Shown piece by piece: positions 7,805-14,797 of a DNA stretch of 40,778 nucleotides; position 1 is the first letter of the stretch, and every line of letters begins with the position of its first letter. Origin of the DNA: an uncultured Bacteroidales bacterium (GTDB taxonomy: Bacteria > Bacteroidota > Bacteroidia > Bacteroidales > Paludibacteraceae). Below the pieces are notes generated by a model. That model did no database searches and was not told the origin of the DNA. It saw only the letters and a list, made by a program, of their open reading frames with translations. The translations under genes and the position numbers were made by a program. The stretch spans positions 1-40,778 of the forward strand of contig CAMJDT010000020.1 in the NCBI GenBank assembly GCA_946404495.1, given 5' to 3'.

Positions 7805-8467
7805 ATGCCGTCCTTACCGCTCATACAAACCCCGTTCTCTGCGTCCTGGATGACCTGGACGCTGGTGGTGTTGTTTGTGGTGGGAATGATCGCGCTGTTG
7901 GTGAACCGGAGTCAGATGACGGGTGGGTTCGTGACGTTCTTCGCGCGCGTAGAACGTCGTTATTCAGACGGAGTAGTTGGAATAGGAATGGGATTGATGA
8001 TGCATGTATTCCGTTTGGTTGTGGTGTCGCTGGCCTTGTATTGGAGCCTATGGACGCTATACGGGCAGGGCAGCTCCTTCTCACCGCTGCCTTTGATATG
8101 GATCATATTGGCAGCTGCGATGATGTGGCTGCTGCATCGGATCATGCTGTTCTGGGTGTGCGCTACGTTCTCGCTGAGAAGTGAGATGCAGGCTTATAGT
8201 AATCACTATTTCGGCCTTTGGACCGCGGTATCGGTGGTGCTGTTTGTATTGTTGATATTCGGTACCTATATGGAGTCGCCTCGACCGATACTGATAGCGA
8301 TGGTTGTCGTAATGGGGTTGTATGTGTTGGCCGTTTGGATGAAGGCGCTGACGGTAGCCCCCTTGTCGATGAGGCGATTGGTGTATGTGCCGCTGTATGT
8401 GGTGACAGTAGATGTAGTGCCCTTGGTGGCATTGTTTTGGATAGGAAAATATATAGTAACATTATGA
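7805..8467 (+). CDS. DUF4271 polytopic membrane protein
   Basis: 220 residues with about six membrane helices (near 18-36, 66-88, 95-113, 135-155, 160-180 and 195-217). Family DUF4271 is a Bacteroidetes-specific inner-membrane family of unknown role, normally encoded just before hemD, rnpA and yidD as here. Position next to rnpA/yidD makes a link to membrane-protein assembly or haem synthesis possible, but nothing in the sequence shows it. ATGA overlap (4 nt) with hemD indicates translational coupling. Confidence 0.82.
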   Translation: MPSLPLIQTPFSASWMTWTLVVLFVVGMIALLVNRSQMTGGFVTFFARVERRYSDGVVGIGMGLMMHVFRLVVVSLALYWSLWTLYGQGSSFSPLPLIWIILAAAMMWLLHRIMLFWVCATFSLRSEMQAYSNHYFGLWTAVSVVLFVLLIFGTYMESPRPILIAMVVVMGLYVLAVWMKALTVAPLSMRRLVYVPLYVVTVDVVPLVALFWIGKYIVTL

Positions 8468-9210
8468 GTATAAAGAAAGTGTTGGTTTCGCAGCCCAAAC
8501 CTGTGAGTGAGCGAAACCCGTATCAAGAGATGGCCGAGAAATACGGCGTTGAGTTTGATTTTCATCAGCTCATTCATGTAGAGGGACTGTCCGCGAGGGA
8601 ATTTCGCCAGCAGCGTATCAACCCGCTGGATTACACGGCGGTGCTGTGCAATTCGCGTCTGGCTATCGATCATTATTTCCGCATGTGCGAGGAGATGCGC
8701 ATTCAGGTGCCGGAGAGTATGCATTACTACTGCATCTCCGAGGCTGTTGCCAATTACCTGCAGAAGTATATCCAGTACCGCAAGCGTAAGGTGTTCTTTG
8801 CCGAGCATAACCGATTTGACGAGTTGCTGCCGGCGATGAATCGTCGTCCGAACGAGAAATACCTGATTGTGGTGTCGGATGTGCATTCGAACGATACCAT
8901 CGATATGTTCAAGGAGCACGATATCGAGATCCAACCGGCCGTTATGTACCGTACGGTGCCGAGCGATTGGCCTGAGGATGAGGTGTTTGACCATGATATG
9001 GTGGTACTCTTCACACCGGCCGGAGCGCACGCGCTGAAGAAGAACTTCCCCGACCTGAAGCAAGGGGACAAAGTCATAGCCTGCTTCGGCGCCAATACGG
9101 CTGCCGCATTGCAGGAAATGGGTTTCACACCGGATATCATGGCTCCTACGCCCGATTGTCCGAGTATCACAACGGCTATCAATCGGTATTTTGAAGCACA
9201 CCTTTCCTAA
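8464..9210 (+). CDS. hemD: Uroporphyrinogen-III synthase
   Basis: 248 residues, two-domain alpha/beta fold of HemD, which cyclises hydroxymethylbilane to uroporphyrinogen III in tetrapyrrole synthesis. Sequence identity in this family is low; recognisable are the N-terminal VLVSQPKPVSERNPYQEMAE strand-helix, DYTAVLCNSRLAIDHYF, and the second-domain VVLFTPAGAHAL and CFGANTAAALQEMGF segments (SP..a..l and iG..TA patterns). The same frame is open far upstream, but the start ATG at 8464 overlaps the DUF4271 stop and fits the family. The 3' end overlaps rnpA by 20 nt. Confidence 0.87.
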   Translation: MSIKKVLVSQPKPVSERNPYQEMAEKYGVEFDFHQLIHVEGLSAREFRQQRINPLDYTAVLCNSRLAIDHYFRMCEEMRIQVPESMHYYCISEAVANYLQKYIQYRKRKVFFAEHNRFDELLPAMNRRPNEKYLIVVSDVHSNDTIDMFKEHDIEIQPAVMYRTVPSDWPEDEVFDHDMVVLFTPAGAHALKKNFPDLKQGDKVIACFGANTAAALQEMGFTPDIMAPTPDCPSITTAINRYFEAHLS

Positions 9211-9562
9211 ATCGGAGAAACTGTGCGGACAGGAAGCTATTGCCGCATTGTATCGTACGGGGCGTAGATTCACGTCCTGGCCGGTGCGTGTGACATGGCA
9301 GCCGAGTTTGTCCGCTACGGAGGTGCTCATCTGGGCTCCTAAGTCGCTGTTTCGCCATGCTACGGACCGCAATCTCTTGCGCCGACGGATGCGCGAAGCC
9401 TGGCGACTCAACTCCGAGGAGATGAAGCAGGGGTATGATATCGCCTTCAACTATGTGGATAAGGCGATTCAGCCCTATAGCGTCATCGAGAAAGGTATGA
9501 AGAAGGCACTCCGGCGTATACAGGAAGAGCATAGTAAGGAGGGAAATCATGGAGACGATTAA
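9191..9562 (+). CDS. rnpA: Ribonuclease P protein component
   Basis: 123 residues. [18 protein letters not shown] opens the protein as in other RnpA proteins; the basic RNR motif is present as [15 protein letters not shown]. RnpA binds the catalytic RNA of RNase P to mature tRNA 5' ends. The start is TTG at 9191, inside hemD; no ATG or GTG gives the conserved N-terminus. The 3' end overlaps yidD by 14 nt. Unlike in many bacteria rpmH is not adjacent; it is at 16873. Confidence 0.93.
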   Translation: MKHTFPKSEKLCGQEAIAALYRTGRRFTSWPVRVTWQPSLSATEVLIWAPKSLFRHATDRNLLRRRMREAWRLNSEEMKQGYDIAFNYVDKAIQPYSVIEKGMKKALRRIQEEHSKEGNHGDD

Positions 9563-9779
9563 GAAGATAGTCCGCACCCTCTTCCTTGTGCCTGTCTATT
9601 TCTACAGATACTGTATCTCGCCCTTGACGCCGCCGTCCTGCCGTTATACGCCTACCTGCAGCCAGTATATGGTAGAGGCGGTGATGAAATACGGCATCTT
9701 CAAGGGCGGATGGCTGGGAGTAAAACGAATATGTCGTTGCCATCCGTGGGGAGGCTCAGGCTACGACCCCGTGCCTTGA
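9549..9779 (+). CDS. yidD: Membrane protein insertion efficiency factor
   Basis: 76 residues, matching YidD: amphipathic N-terminal helix ([15 protein letters not shown]), the cysteine motif [10 protein letters not shown] and [15 protein letters not shown] at the end. It assists YidC-dependent insertion of inner-membrane proteins from the cytoplasmic face. Its stop codon TGA is the first three bases of the heptanucleotide tract that follows. Confidence 0.95.
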   Translation: METIKKIVRTLFLVPVYFYRYCISPLTPPSCRYTPTCSQYMVEAVMKYGIFKGGWLGVKRICRCHPWGGSGYDPVP

Positions 9780-9804
9780 TAATTGATAGTTGATAATTGA
9801 TAAT
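9777..9804 (+). repeat. Heptanucleotide tract supplying the yidD stop
   Basis: Four 7-nt units: tgataat, tgatagt, tgataat, tgataat. Because 7 is not a multiple of 3, this sequence presents stops in all three frames in the direction of yidD, and none in the opposite direction. It runs directly into the 50-bp element at 9802. Confidence 0.9.
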
Positions 9805-9851
9805 TCTTATTTCGGCTAAAGCCTCAAACGATCGGCTAAAGCCGTACGACA
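9802..9851 (+). repeat. 50-bp perfect inverted repeat, left copy
   Basis: Identical, as reverse complement, to 12338-12387. Inside it the 11-mer cggctaaagcc occurs twice with a 21-nt period, and each carries a GGCT..AGCC dyad; cgatcg and cgtacg palindromes are also present. It starts within the 3' end of a heptanucleotide tract, as does the other copy. Confidence 0.95.
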
Positions 9852-9864
9852 ATTGATATTTATC

Positions 9865-9892
9865 CATCGACTAACGACCATCGACTAACCGG
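9865..9892 (+). repeat. Heptanucleotide tract upstream of trmD
   Basis: Units catcgac, taacgac, catcgac, taaccgg (a 14-nt repeat made of two 7-nt halves). One more taacgac lies at 9930-9936 directly before the trmD ATG, with the hairpin 9891-9929 inserted between. Confidence 0.75.
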
Positions 9893-9929
9893 GGCTTCCC
9901 CGAAAAATCTGCCGATTTTTGGGGTCCCC
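9891..9929 (+). promoter_or_regulatory. Strong composite hairpin immediately upstream of trmD
   Basis: CCCC (9898-9901), bulged G, AAAAATC, loop tgcc, GATTTTT, GGGG (9921-9924) form an 11-bp stem. Alternatively GGGG (9891-9894) can pair with 9898-9901 or with CCCC at 9926-9929. The stem ends 9 nt before the trmD start codon, so it would sit in the ribosome-binding region. It has no T-tail and is not a typical terminator. Confidence 0.55.
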
Positions 9930-9938
9930 TAACGACTT

Positions 9939-10616
9939 ATGAGAATAGATATTATAACATGTTGCCCGGAGTTGCTGGATTCGCCGCTGAATCACTCCAT
10001 CGTCCAGCGGGCCAAGGATAAAGGCTTGGCTGAGATCGTGGTGCATAATCTGCGTGATTATACCCTGGACAAACACCGCAAGGTGGACGACTATGCCTTT
10101 GGTTTCGGGGCAGGGATGGTGTTGCAGATCGAGCCTATTGACCGTTGCATCACGCATCTTAAATCAGAGCGCGACTACGATGAGGTGATCTTTACCGCTC
10201 CGGATGGTGAGCGCTTTACGCAGAAGACGGCGAATATGCTCAGCTTGAAGCAGAACCTCATTATCCTGTGCGGGCACTATAAGGGTGTGGATCAGCGTGT
10301 GCGTGATCATTTTGTGACCAAGGAATATACGATAGGCGATTTTGTGCTGACGGGCGGTGAGATGCCGGCAGCAATCATGACGGATGCTATCGTGCGCTTG
10401 TTGCCCGGTGCACTGGGTGATGAGACGAGTGCGCTGAACGACAGTTTTCAGGATAACCTATTGGAACCGGGAGTCTATACGCGTCCCGCGGAGTATAAAG
10501 GTTGGCGTGTGCCCGATATCCTGCTGTCCGGCCATCAGGCTAAGATTGACGAGTGGTTATATGAAGAGAGTCTCCGCCACACGATGGAGCGGAGACCCGA
10601 TCTATTGGAGAATTGA
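9939..10616 (+). CDS. trmD: tRNA (guanine-N1)-methyltransferase
   Basis: 225 residues. TrmD makes m1G37 in tRNAs reading CNN codons and prevents frameshifting; it works as a homodimer with a knotted SAM site. Visible: [13 protein letters not shown] start, [24 protein letters not shown], and the knot [13 protein letters not shown], then [20 protein letters not shown] and [15 protein letters not shown]. It is alone between the yidD spacer and the convergent pseudouridine synthase gene (15-nt gap). The upstream spacer contains the 50-bp repeat and a hairpin rather than a recognisable TAnnTTTG promoter. Confidence 0.97.
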   Translation: MRIDIITCCPELLDSPLNHSIVQRAKDKGLAEIVVHNLRDYTLDKHRKVDDYAFGFGAGMVLQIEPIDRCITHLKSERDYDEVIFTAPDGERFTQKTANMLSLKQNLIILCGHYKGVDQRVRDHFVTKEYTIGDFVLTGGEMPAAIMTDAIVRLLPGALGDETSALNDSFQDNLLEPGVYTRPAEYKGWRVPDILLSGHQAKIDEWLYEESLRHTMERRPDLLEN

Positions 10617-10631
10617 GCGTAAGGCTCGGAA

Positions 10632-11525
10632 TTATTCCTCCATCAGGCGCATAAACTCACGCGGTACGGCACTCTCAAACCGTACCGTTTTTTCTGTAGC
10701 GGGATGGATGAACTCCAGTATCTTGGCGTGCAGGCAGAGTCGGTCGATAGGACTGTCTTCGTTGCCGTGACCGTACTTACGGTCGCCGATGACGGGATGT
10801 CCTTTGGAAGCCAGATGTACACGGATCTGGTTGGTGCGACCGGTCTCGAGGTTAAGTTCCACGAGCGAGCAGTCCTGTCCCTCACGGATGACCTTGTAGT
10901 TGGTGATAGCCAGGTCGCCGCCGTCGTCTACGGGGGAGCTGTATACCATCGCATTGCGTTTATCCTCGGTGAACCAACTGCGTATCTGTCCTTCCTTGAT
11001 ATCGAAGATGCCCTCGGCTGCGGCTACGTAGGTGCGTTTGGTGACCAGCTGCCGCCAGTACTGACGCATATATTGCTGCAGCTCAGCCGATTTGGCAAAG
11101 ACGAGCAGTCCGCTGGTCTCGCGGTCCAGACGATGCACAGTATAGATGCCGTTGCGGCGATTCTGCTTCTTGACGTAGGATTTGAGGATGGAGAAGACGG
11201 TCATCTCGGTGGAGCCCGGATGTGTTGCTACGGTCAGCAGACCGGGTTTCTTGTCCACAATGATGAGGTACTCGTCCTCGTAGATGAGTTTGAGTTTGGG
11301 GTGTTTGAGTTCGATGTTTCCCCGTCCGGCGAGTATCGTGATCTTGTCGCCGGATTTGAGCGGCGTATCGTGGCGCGTCTGTACGGTGCCGTTGACGCTC
11401 ACCTGTCTGTGTCCCAACAGGCTCTTCACACTGGTGCGCGACATACCGCCCATCTTTTCCATCAGAAAGGGCAGCAGCGTAGTCGTTTTCTCCACGCGGA
11501 GAAGTGTATCTTGTTTCTTAGTCAT
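10632..11525 (-). CDS. RluA-family RNA pseudouridine synthase with S4 domain
   Basis: 297 residues. An N-terminal S4 RNA-binding domain (residues 15-70: LLPFLMEKMGGMSR, VSVNGTVQTRHDTPLKSGD) precedes the catalytic domain with HRLDRETSGLLVFAK, catalytic aspartate D134, and NLETGRTNQIRVHL and HPVIGDRKYG. Family members modify uridines in 23S rRNA or tRNA; RluD or RluB/C specificity cannot be decided here. The start chosen is ATG 11525; a TTG 9 nt upstream lies inside the repeat tract. It is 19 nt downstream of the PnuC-like gene on the same strand, and that gap is a heptanucleotide tract. Confidence 0.88.
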   Translation of the reverse strand: MTKKQDTLLRVEKTTTLLPFLMEKMGGMSRTSVKSLLGHRQVSVNGTVQTRHDTPLKSGDKITILAGRGNIELKHPKLKLIYEDEYLIIVDKKPGLLTVATHPGSTEMTVFSILKSYVKKQNRRNGIYTVHRLDRETSGLLVFAKSAELQQYMRQYWRQLVTKRTYVAAAEGIFDIKEGQIRSWFTEDKRNAMVYSSPVDDGGDLAITNYKVIREGQDCSLVELNLETGRTNQIRVHLASKGHPVIGDRKYGHGNEDSPIDRLCLHAKILEFIHPATEKTVRFESAVPREFMRLMEE

Positions 11526-11530
11526 AGTTA

Positions 11531-11558
11531 TCAATTGTCAACTGTCAATTATCAACTC
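11531..11558 (-). repeat. Heptanucleotide tract between the PnuC-like and pseudouridine synthase genes
   Basis: Units on the plus strand: tcaattg, tcaactg, tcaatta, tcaactc. On the coding (minus) strand it encodes the last residues VDN and the TGA stop (11545-11547) of the PnuC-like gene. Confidence 0.88.
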
Positions 11559-12315
11559 TCCTCGTCCATCCGAAGTCCTCGTGCTGTGTCATCTTGAGCC
11601 ACGCGTATTGTGCGCGCGCGTTAATAATAAGGAACACGAGGAAAAGCAGGATGGAAAACATATTATCCACTACGATGTAGAAGATCATGCCTACGGCGCT
11701 ATAGATGACCCAGTTGATCCAGGCATCGTTGCGTTGGCGTATCATCAGGATATTGGCCAGCAGCGACGAGGCAATCATGGCGCCACCCAAGATCTTGAGT
11801 ACGGCATGTTCGCTCCACGCGTCGCGGTAGATGAGCAGGGTATTGAGCACATAGTCCGCTGCGATGACCACGATGAAGGTGACCAGTAGAGCCACGAACT
11901 TAGGAATCTGAACGAAGGTGGGACGGAGTTCACCTTGATCTTGGGTTTGTCCTAAGGTATTGGCTCGCCAGGCGCGGAAGGACATGATCATAAAGGGCAC
12001 GAAGACCAGTACATAGAGGAAGACAAGGTCGTAGTTACCCTGCAGGTAGAACTGCCAGGCGAGCAGCAGCGACATCGCGATGCCGAGTATGAAACCCGTG
12101 TAGTTCTTGGGATTGCGTATCGTCAGAACGTAAGCTACGCCTATGACGGAGGCGGGTATGCCTACGAGGAAGGCGGGATCGTCCCAATGGAGCAATACGC
12201 CGTTGAGGCTCGGTATGAGTAGTTCCGCGAGCCATAATAGCAAGAAGAAGGCGCCAAACAGCGCGCAGCTCATCAGCGTCATCTTGCCTAACTCTTTGTA
12301 TAGTTCTCGTTTCAT
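11545..12315 (-). CDS. PnuC-family vitamin/nucleoside transporter
   Basis: 256 residues with about seven membrane helices. PnuC-type patterns are visible: NPKNYTGFILGIAMSLLLAW, FYLQGNYDLVFLYVL, and the C-terminal half with RQRNDAWINWVIYSAVGMI and LFLVFLIINARAQYAWLK. PnuC proteins carry nicotinamide riboside or thiamine-like substrates by facilitated diffusion, trapped by later phosphorylation; which one cannot be told. The ATG at 12315 begins MKRELYKELG; an upstream in-frame start would lie in the repeat region. It is separated from rpmE2 by a terminator and the 50-bp repeat. The last residues and the stop come from a heptanucleotide tract. Confidence 0.75.
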   Translation of the reverse strand: MKRELYKELGKMTLMSCALFGAFFLLLWLAELLIPSLNGVLLHWDDPAFLVGIPASVIGVAYVLTIRNPKNYTGFILGIAMSLLLAWQFYLQGNYDLVFLYVLVFVPFMIMSFRAWRANTLGQTQDQGELRPTFVQIPKFVALLVTFIVVIAADYVLNTLLIYRDAWSEHAVLKILGGAMIASSLLANILMIRQRNDAWINWVIYSAVGMIFYIVVDNMFSILLFLVFLIINARAQYAWLKMTQHEDFGWTRRVDN

Positions 12316-12337
12316 GAAATAAATGTCAACTATCAAC

Positions 12338-12387
12338 TGTCGTACGGCTTTAGCCGATCGTTTGAGGCTTTAGCCGAAATAAGAATT
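12338..12387 (-). repeat. 50-bp perfect inverted repeat, right copy
   Basis: Exact reverse complement of 9802-9851. It is preceded by two 7-nt units (tgtcaac, tatcaac at 12324-12337). The pair encloses trmD, the pseudouridine synthase gene and the PnuC-like gene; about 2.49 kb lies between the inner edges. Confidence 0.95.
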
Positions 12388-12400
12388 CTCAACTAAAAAA

Positions 12401-12427
12401 AAGGGCAGGCATTGTGCCCACCCTTTT
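12401..12427 (-). terminator. Intrinsic terminator after rpmE2
   Basis: On the minus strand an 11-bp stem (AAGGGTGGGCA, loop CAA, TGCCTGCCCTT, with two G-U pairs) is followed by a run of eight or more T (positions 12402-12395). It is 10 nt after the rpmE2 stop and ends the ribosomal protein operon before the PnuC-like gene. Confidence 0.9.
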
Positions 12428-12436
12428 CGTTCACGC

Positions 12437-12694
12437 TTAGTGCTTGCGTTGGCGGTTGCCGTAGCGAGACATGAATTTGTCCACACGACCGGCGGTGTCC
12501 ACCAGTTTCGACTTACCCGTATAGAAGGGGTGCGAAGTGTTCGAAATTTCCAGCTTGATGAGCGGATAGGTCTGACCATCGATTTCGATGGAGTCCTTCG
12601 TAGCAGCGGTGGAACGGCTGAAGAATTGGGTACCGTCCGACATGTCCTTAAATACCACTACGCGGTAGTTCTCGGGATGAATTCCTTGTTTCAT
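12437..12694 (-). CDS. rpmE2: 50S ribosomal protein L31 type B
   Basis: 85 residues, MKQGIHPENYRVVVFKDMSD start and SHPFYTGKSKLVDTAGRVDKF near the end, the standard type-B L31 pattern. It lacks the CxxC zinc cysteines of type A, so it is the zinc-independent form. It is the last gene of the rpsF-rpsR-rplI-rpmE2 operon and is followed by a clear intrinsic terminator. Confidence 0.96.
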   Translation of the reverse strand: MKQGIHPENYRVVVFKDMSDGTQFFSRSTAATKDSIEIDGQTYPLIKLEISNTSHPFYTGKSKLVDTAGRVDKFMSRYGNRQRKH

Positions 12695-12715
12695 AATCGT
12701 CTTACTTTTAAAGGG

Positions 12716-13159
12716 TTATTCGGCCGCAACTACATTCAGTTTAATTTCAGCCTTCACTTCACGGTGCAGACGGGCGTAAGCCACGTGCTCACCCAGTTCC
12801 TTAACGGCGTCTACGGTGATAATCTTCTTATCCACGTTGAGTCCTTGAGCCTCGATAGCCTCGGCGATTTGAGCCGTGGTAACGGTACCGAAGATCTTGC
12901 CATCCTCGTTAGCCTTAACGGCAACGGTAATGGTCAGAGCAGCCAGTTTCTCAGCCAAAGCTTGTGCGTCAGCGAGCATCTGAGCCATCTTCTTGGCCTG
13001 TTGCTTGAGGTTTTCAGCCAACTGTTTGCGATTGCTGTCGTTGGCGATGATAGCCATCTTGTTGGGGATAAGATAGTTACGAGCGTAACCGTCTTTCACT
13101 TTCACGATGTCGTTCTTGTAGCCCAGATTCGCTACGTCTTGAATCAGAATAATTTCCAT
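12716..13159 (-). CDS. rplI: 50S ribosomal protein L9
   Basis: 147 residues. The N-terminal domain MEIILIQDVANLGYKNDIV.. with VKDGYARNYLIPNKMA is the L9 signature, followed by the long connecting helix (residues 42-75) and the C-terminal rRNA-binding domain containing GKIFGTVTTAQIAEAI. It binds 23S rRNA at the base of the L1 stalk and supports frame maintenance. It lies 26 nt after rpsR on the same strand. Confidence 0.97.
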   Translation of the reverse strand: MEIILIQDVANLGYKNDIVKVKDGYARNYLIPNKMAIIANDSNRKQLAENLKQQAKKMAQMLADAQALAEKLAALTITVAVKANEDGKIFGTVTTAQIAEAIEAQGLNVDKKIITVDAVKELGEHVAYARLHREVKAEIKLNVVAAE

Positions 13160-13185
13160 ATTACAATCCTTTCGCGTTTTAGGGT

Positions 13186-13449
13186 TTACTTCATCATGTC
13201 GGTCACATAGGGCAGTAATGCCAGGTGACGAGCTTTCTTAACGGCCTGAGCCACTTTGCGTTGGTATTTCAGGCTTGTACCGGTGATACGACGAGGCAGG
13301 ATCTTGCCTTGCTCGTTGAGGAACTTCTTCAGGAACTCGGGGTCCTTGTAGTCGATGTACTTGATTCCGCTCTTGAGGAAACGGCAGTACTTTTTCTTCT
13401 TCTCTACGCTCTGTTGCGGAGTGAGATAGCGAACTTCTTCTTGTGCCAT
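13186..13449 (-). CDS. rpsR: 30S ribosomal protein S18
   Basis: 87 residues, with [20 protein letters not shown] and the [20 protein letters not shown] helix of S18. Only one Cys is seen, so it is a zinc-free form. It forms a heterodimer with S6 in the 30S platform. The start is 3 nt after the rpsF stop. Confidence 0.97.
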   Translation of the reverse strand: MAQEEVRYLTPQQSVEKKKKYCRFLKSGIKYIDYKDPEFLKKFLNEQGKILPRRITGTSLKYQRKVAQAVKKARHLALLPYVTDMMK

Positions 13450-13452
13450 AGT

Positions 13453-13824
13453 TTAAGCCTCCTCTTCTGCTTTAGCGGGTTCAACAACTTGTGCCGTCTT
13501 AGCGTGACGACGTTTCTCAGCATACTCAAATGCGTACTTGTCCAGACGGGTCGTCAGGAAGCGCAATACGCGCTCGTCACGACGATACGCTGTTTCGAGC
13601 GTCGCAATAACGGCGGGCTCTACATCAAATTGCAGCAAGGCGTAGAATCCCGTGGTTTTGCCTTGGATAGGATATGCGAGCTTGCGCAGACCCCACTCCT
13701 CACGGTTAAGAATGGTGGCGCCATTCTCCTTGAGAAGGTTCTCGAATTTGTCTACCGCTTCCTTCATCTGGGCCTCAGACAAAACGGGAGTCAATACGAA
13801 AGCGGCTTCATAATGGTTTAACAT
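13453..13824 (-). CDS. rpsF: 30S ribosomal protein S6
   Basis: 123 residues: [20 protein letters not shown] start, [20 protein letters not shown] core and [14 protein letters not shown] strand, all typical of S6; the tail beyond residue 100 is charged and disordered, as in other Bacteroidetes. First gene of the operon; the strong promoter at 13894-13924 and a leader hairpin at 13862-13890 lie upstream. Confidence 0.97.
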   Translation of the reverse strand: MLNHYEAAFVLTPVLSEAQMKEAVDKFENLLKENGATILNREEWGLRKLAYPIQGKTTGFYALLQFDVEPAVIATLETAYRRDERVLRFLTTRLDKYAFEYAEKRRHAKTAQVVEPAKAEEEA

Positions 13825-13861
13825 ACAGTTAATTTGTTTTAATTAGTAGTTATTTAATCAT

Positions 13862-13890
13862 GCTCTCTCGCACAAAGGCGGCGAAAAAGC
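13862..13890 (-). promoter_or_regulatory. Leader hairpin of the rpsF operon (possible S6:S18 autoregulatory site)
   Basis: In the minus-strand RNA, GCTTTTTCGC pairs over 10 bp (with G-U pairs) with GCGAGAGAGC, enclosing a loop CGCCTTTGT. It begins at about the transcription start. S6:S18 leader motifs, known from several phyla, use a CCG-containing bulge; a CCG lies at the top of this stem. The match is suggestive only. Confidence 0.45.
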
Positions 13891-13893
13891 GTG

Positions 13894-13924
13894 CAAAAGT
13901 ACTGCTTTTTTTTGATATGTGCAA
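13894..13924 (-). promoter_or_regulatory. Promoter of the rpsF-rpsR-rplI-rpmE2 operon
   Basis: Minus strand: TTGC (13924-13921), 19 bp, TACTTTTG (13901-13894), with the extended core A8-GCAG directly before the -7 box. Confidence 0.88.
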
Positions 13925-13981
13925 ATATTTTTCGCTTTTTTTATGAAATATCTGCATTTTTCGGTATTTTGTGACCTTTAC

Positions 13982-14023
13982 CTTTCACTTTTCACCTTTC
14001 ACTCTTCACTTTTCACTTTCTCC
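13982..14023 (-). repeat. Heptanucleotide tract at the end of the membrane/zinc-ribbon gene
   Basis: Plus-strand units: ctttcac, ttttcac, ctttcac, tcttcac, ttttcac, tttctcc. On the coding strand they give the last residues (KEKVKSEE) and the TGA stop at 13999-14001. Confidence 0.88.
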
Positions 14024-14628
14024 TTCTTCTCGTTAATCTTCACCCGATAGGTCTCGCCGCAGTAGGCGCACTTGTAATAGATGTACTCGCAGCCGTCCTC
14101 CTCCCAACGGGTGTCCTCCTTCTCATTATCGCCGAATCGGCCGCAATGTGTGCAGATATTCTCTTTGGTGCTACCGTCCGTAAGCCAGATGAGCACATAG
14201 CAAACAAGGAACCATCCGATCAAAAGCGCCAGACGCCAGAACCACTCGAAGCCCTCGTAGTGATGATTGTAGAACAAGGCTCCGAGATACACGATCTGAC
14301 TGAGAATGGCCAAGGGTTTGAAGAGATAGGTGAACAGCTTCGGCTTGGGCGTCAGCAGAATGGGGAAAAGCAGCATATATACGGCAAACACATATGCCAT
14401 CGACATCCAAAACATCGGCACGTCAAAACAAACGGCTACTCCTAAATAGATAATACCGTACAGCAGGAACTCAAAATCCGCCTCTGTAGGCTTTTTGAAA
14501 GCATACCGACTGATGATAGAGCCGATAAATAGCACGGCACCCAAGACTTCTATAGCTACGAAAATCCAACGCGACCAGTTCAAAAATGCGGGCGCGTACA
14601 CGTCTAAAAATTGTGTCATAGTATCCAT
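13999..14628 (-). CDS. Membrane protein with C-terminal zinc ribbon
   Basis: 209 residues. About five membrane helices (near 18-37, 50-67, 70-92, 103-121 and 128-150) are followed by a cytosolic-looking tail with CTHCGRFGD and, about 30 residues later, CAYCGETY: a four-cysteine zinc ribbon. I do not recognise a named family. Ribbon-tailed membrane proteins of this type can bind nucleic acid or proteins, but no role is shown. The final residues KEKVKSEE and the stop come from a heptanucleotide tract. Own promoter at 14658-14688. Confidence 0.72.
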   Translation of the reverse strand: MDTMTQFLDVYAPAFLNWSRWIFVAIEVLGAVLFIGSIISRYAFKKPTEADFEFLLYGIIYLGVAVCFDVPMFWMSMAYVFAVYMLLFPILLTPKPKLFTYLFKPLAILSQIVYLGALFYNHHYEGFEWFWRLALLIGWFLVCYVLIWLTDGSTKENICTHCGRFGDNEKEDTRWEEDGCEYIYYKCAYCGETYRVKINEKKEKVKSEE

Positions 14629-14657
14629 TGTATTAAGTGTTTATCCAAATCAGCCTG

Positions 14658-14688
14658 CAAAGATACAAAAATAAATTGAAAAGTGAAA
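14658..14688 (-). promoter_or_regulatory. Promoter of the membrane/zinc-ribbon gene
   Basis: Minus strand: TATCTTTG (14665-14658) with TTTC at the -33 position (14688-14685), exactly 19 bp apart. The spacer consists of aattgaaaagtgaaa-type units rather than the A8-GCAG core of the stronger promoters. Confidence 0.6.
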
Positions 14689-14751
14689 ATTGAAAAGTGA
14701 AAAATTTTGTTTTTTTGCGGGAAATGAATAGATTCCGTAGTAGCGAGAGGA

Positions 14752-14797
14752 TTTTGTAGACTTTATGTAGGGTTTTTGTAGACTTTTTGTAGGGTTT
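14752..14797 (-). repeat. Two-copy 21-22-nt tandem repeat at the nuclease-like gene 3' end
   Basis: ttttgtagactttatgtagg and ttttgtagactttttgtagg follow each other, ending in the stop codon region of the minus-strand gene (TAA 14798-14796). The period is about three times 7. Confidence 0.75.

Noticed and set aside
8266..9450. 394-codon minus-strand frame opposite DUF4271, hemD and rnpA
   Set aside because: It runs antisense across three tightly packed, family-matched genes and has a His/Arg-rich composition without motifs.
9802..12387. The 50-bp inverted repeats as ends of an insertion sequence or composite transposon
   Set aside because: No transposase lies between them, only housekeeping-type genes, and no target-site duplication is visible. 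A REP- or MITE-like element is the more careful reading.
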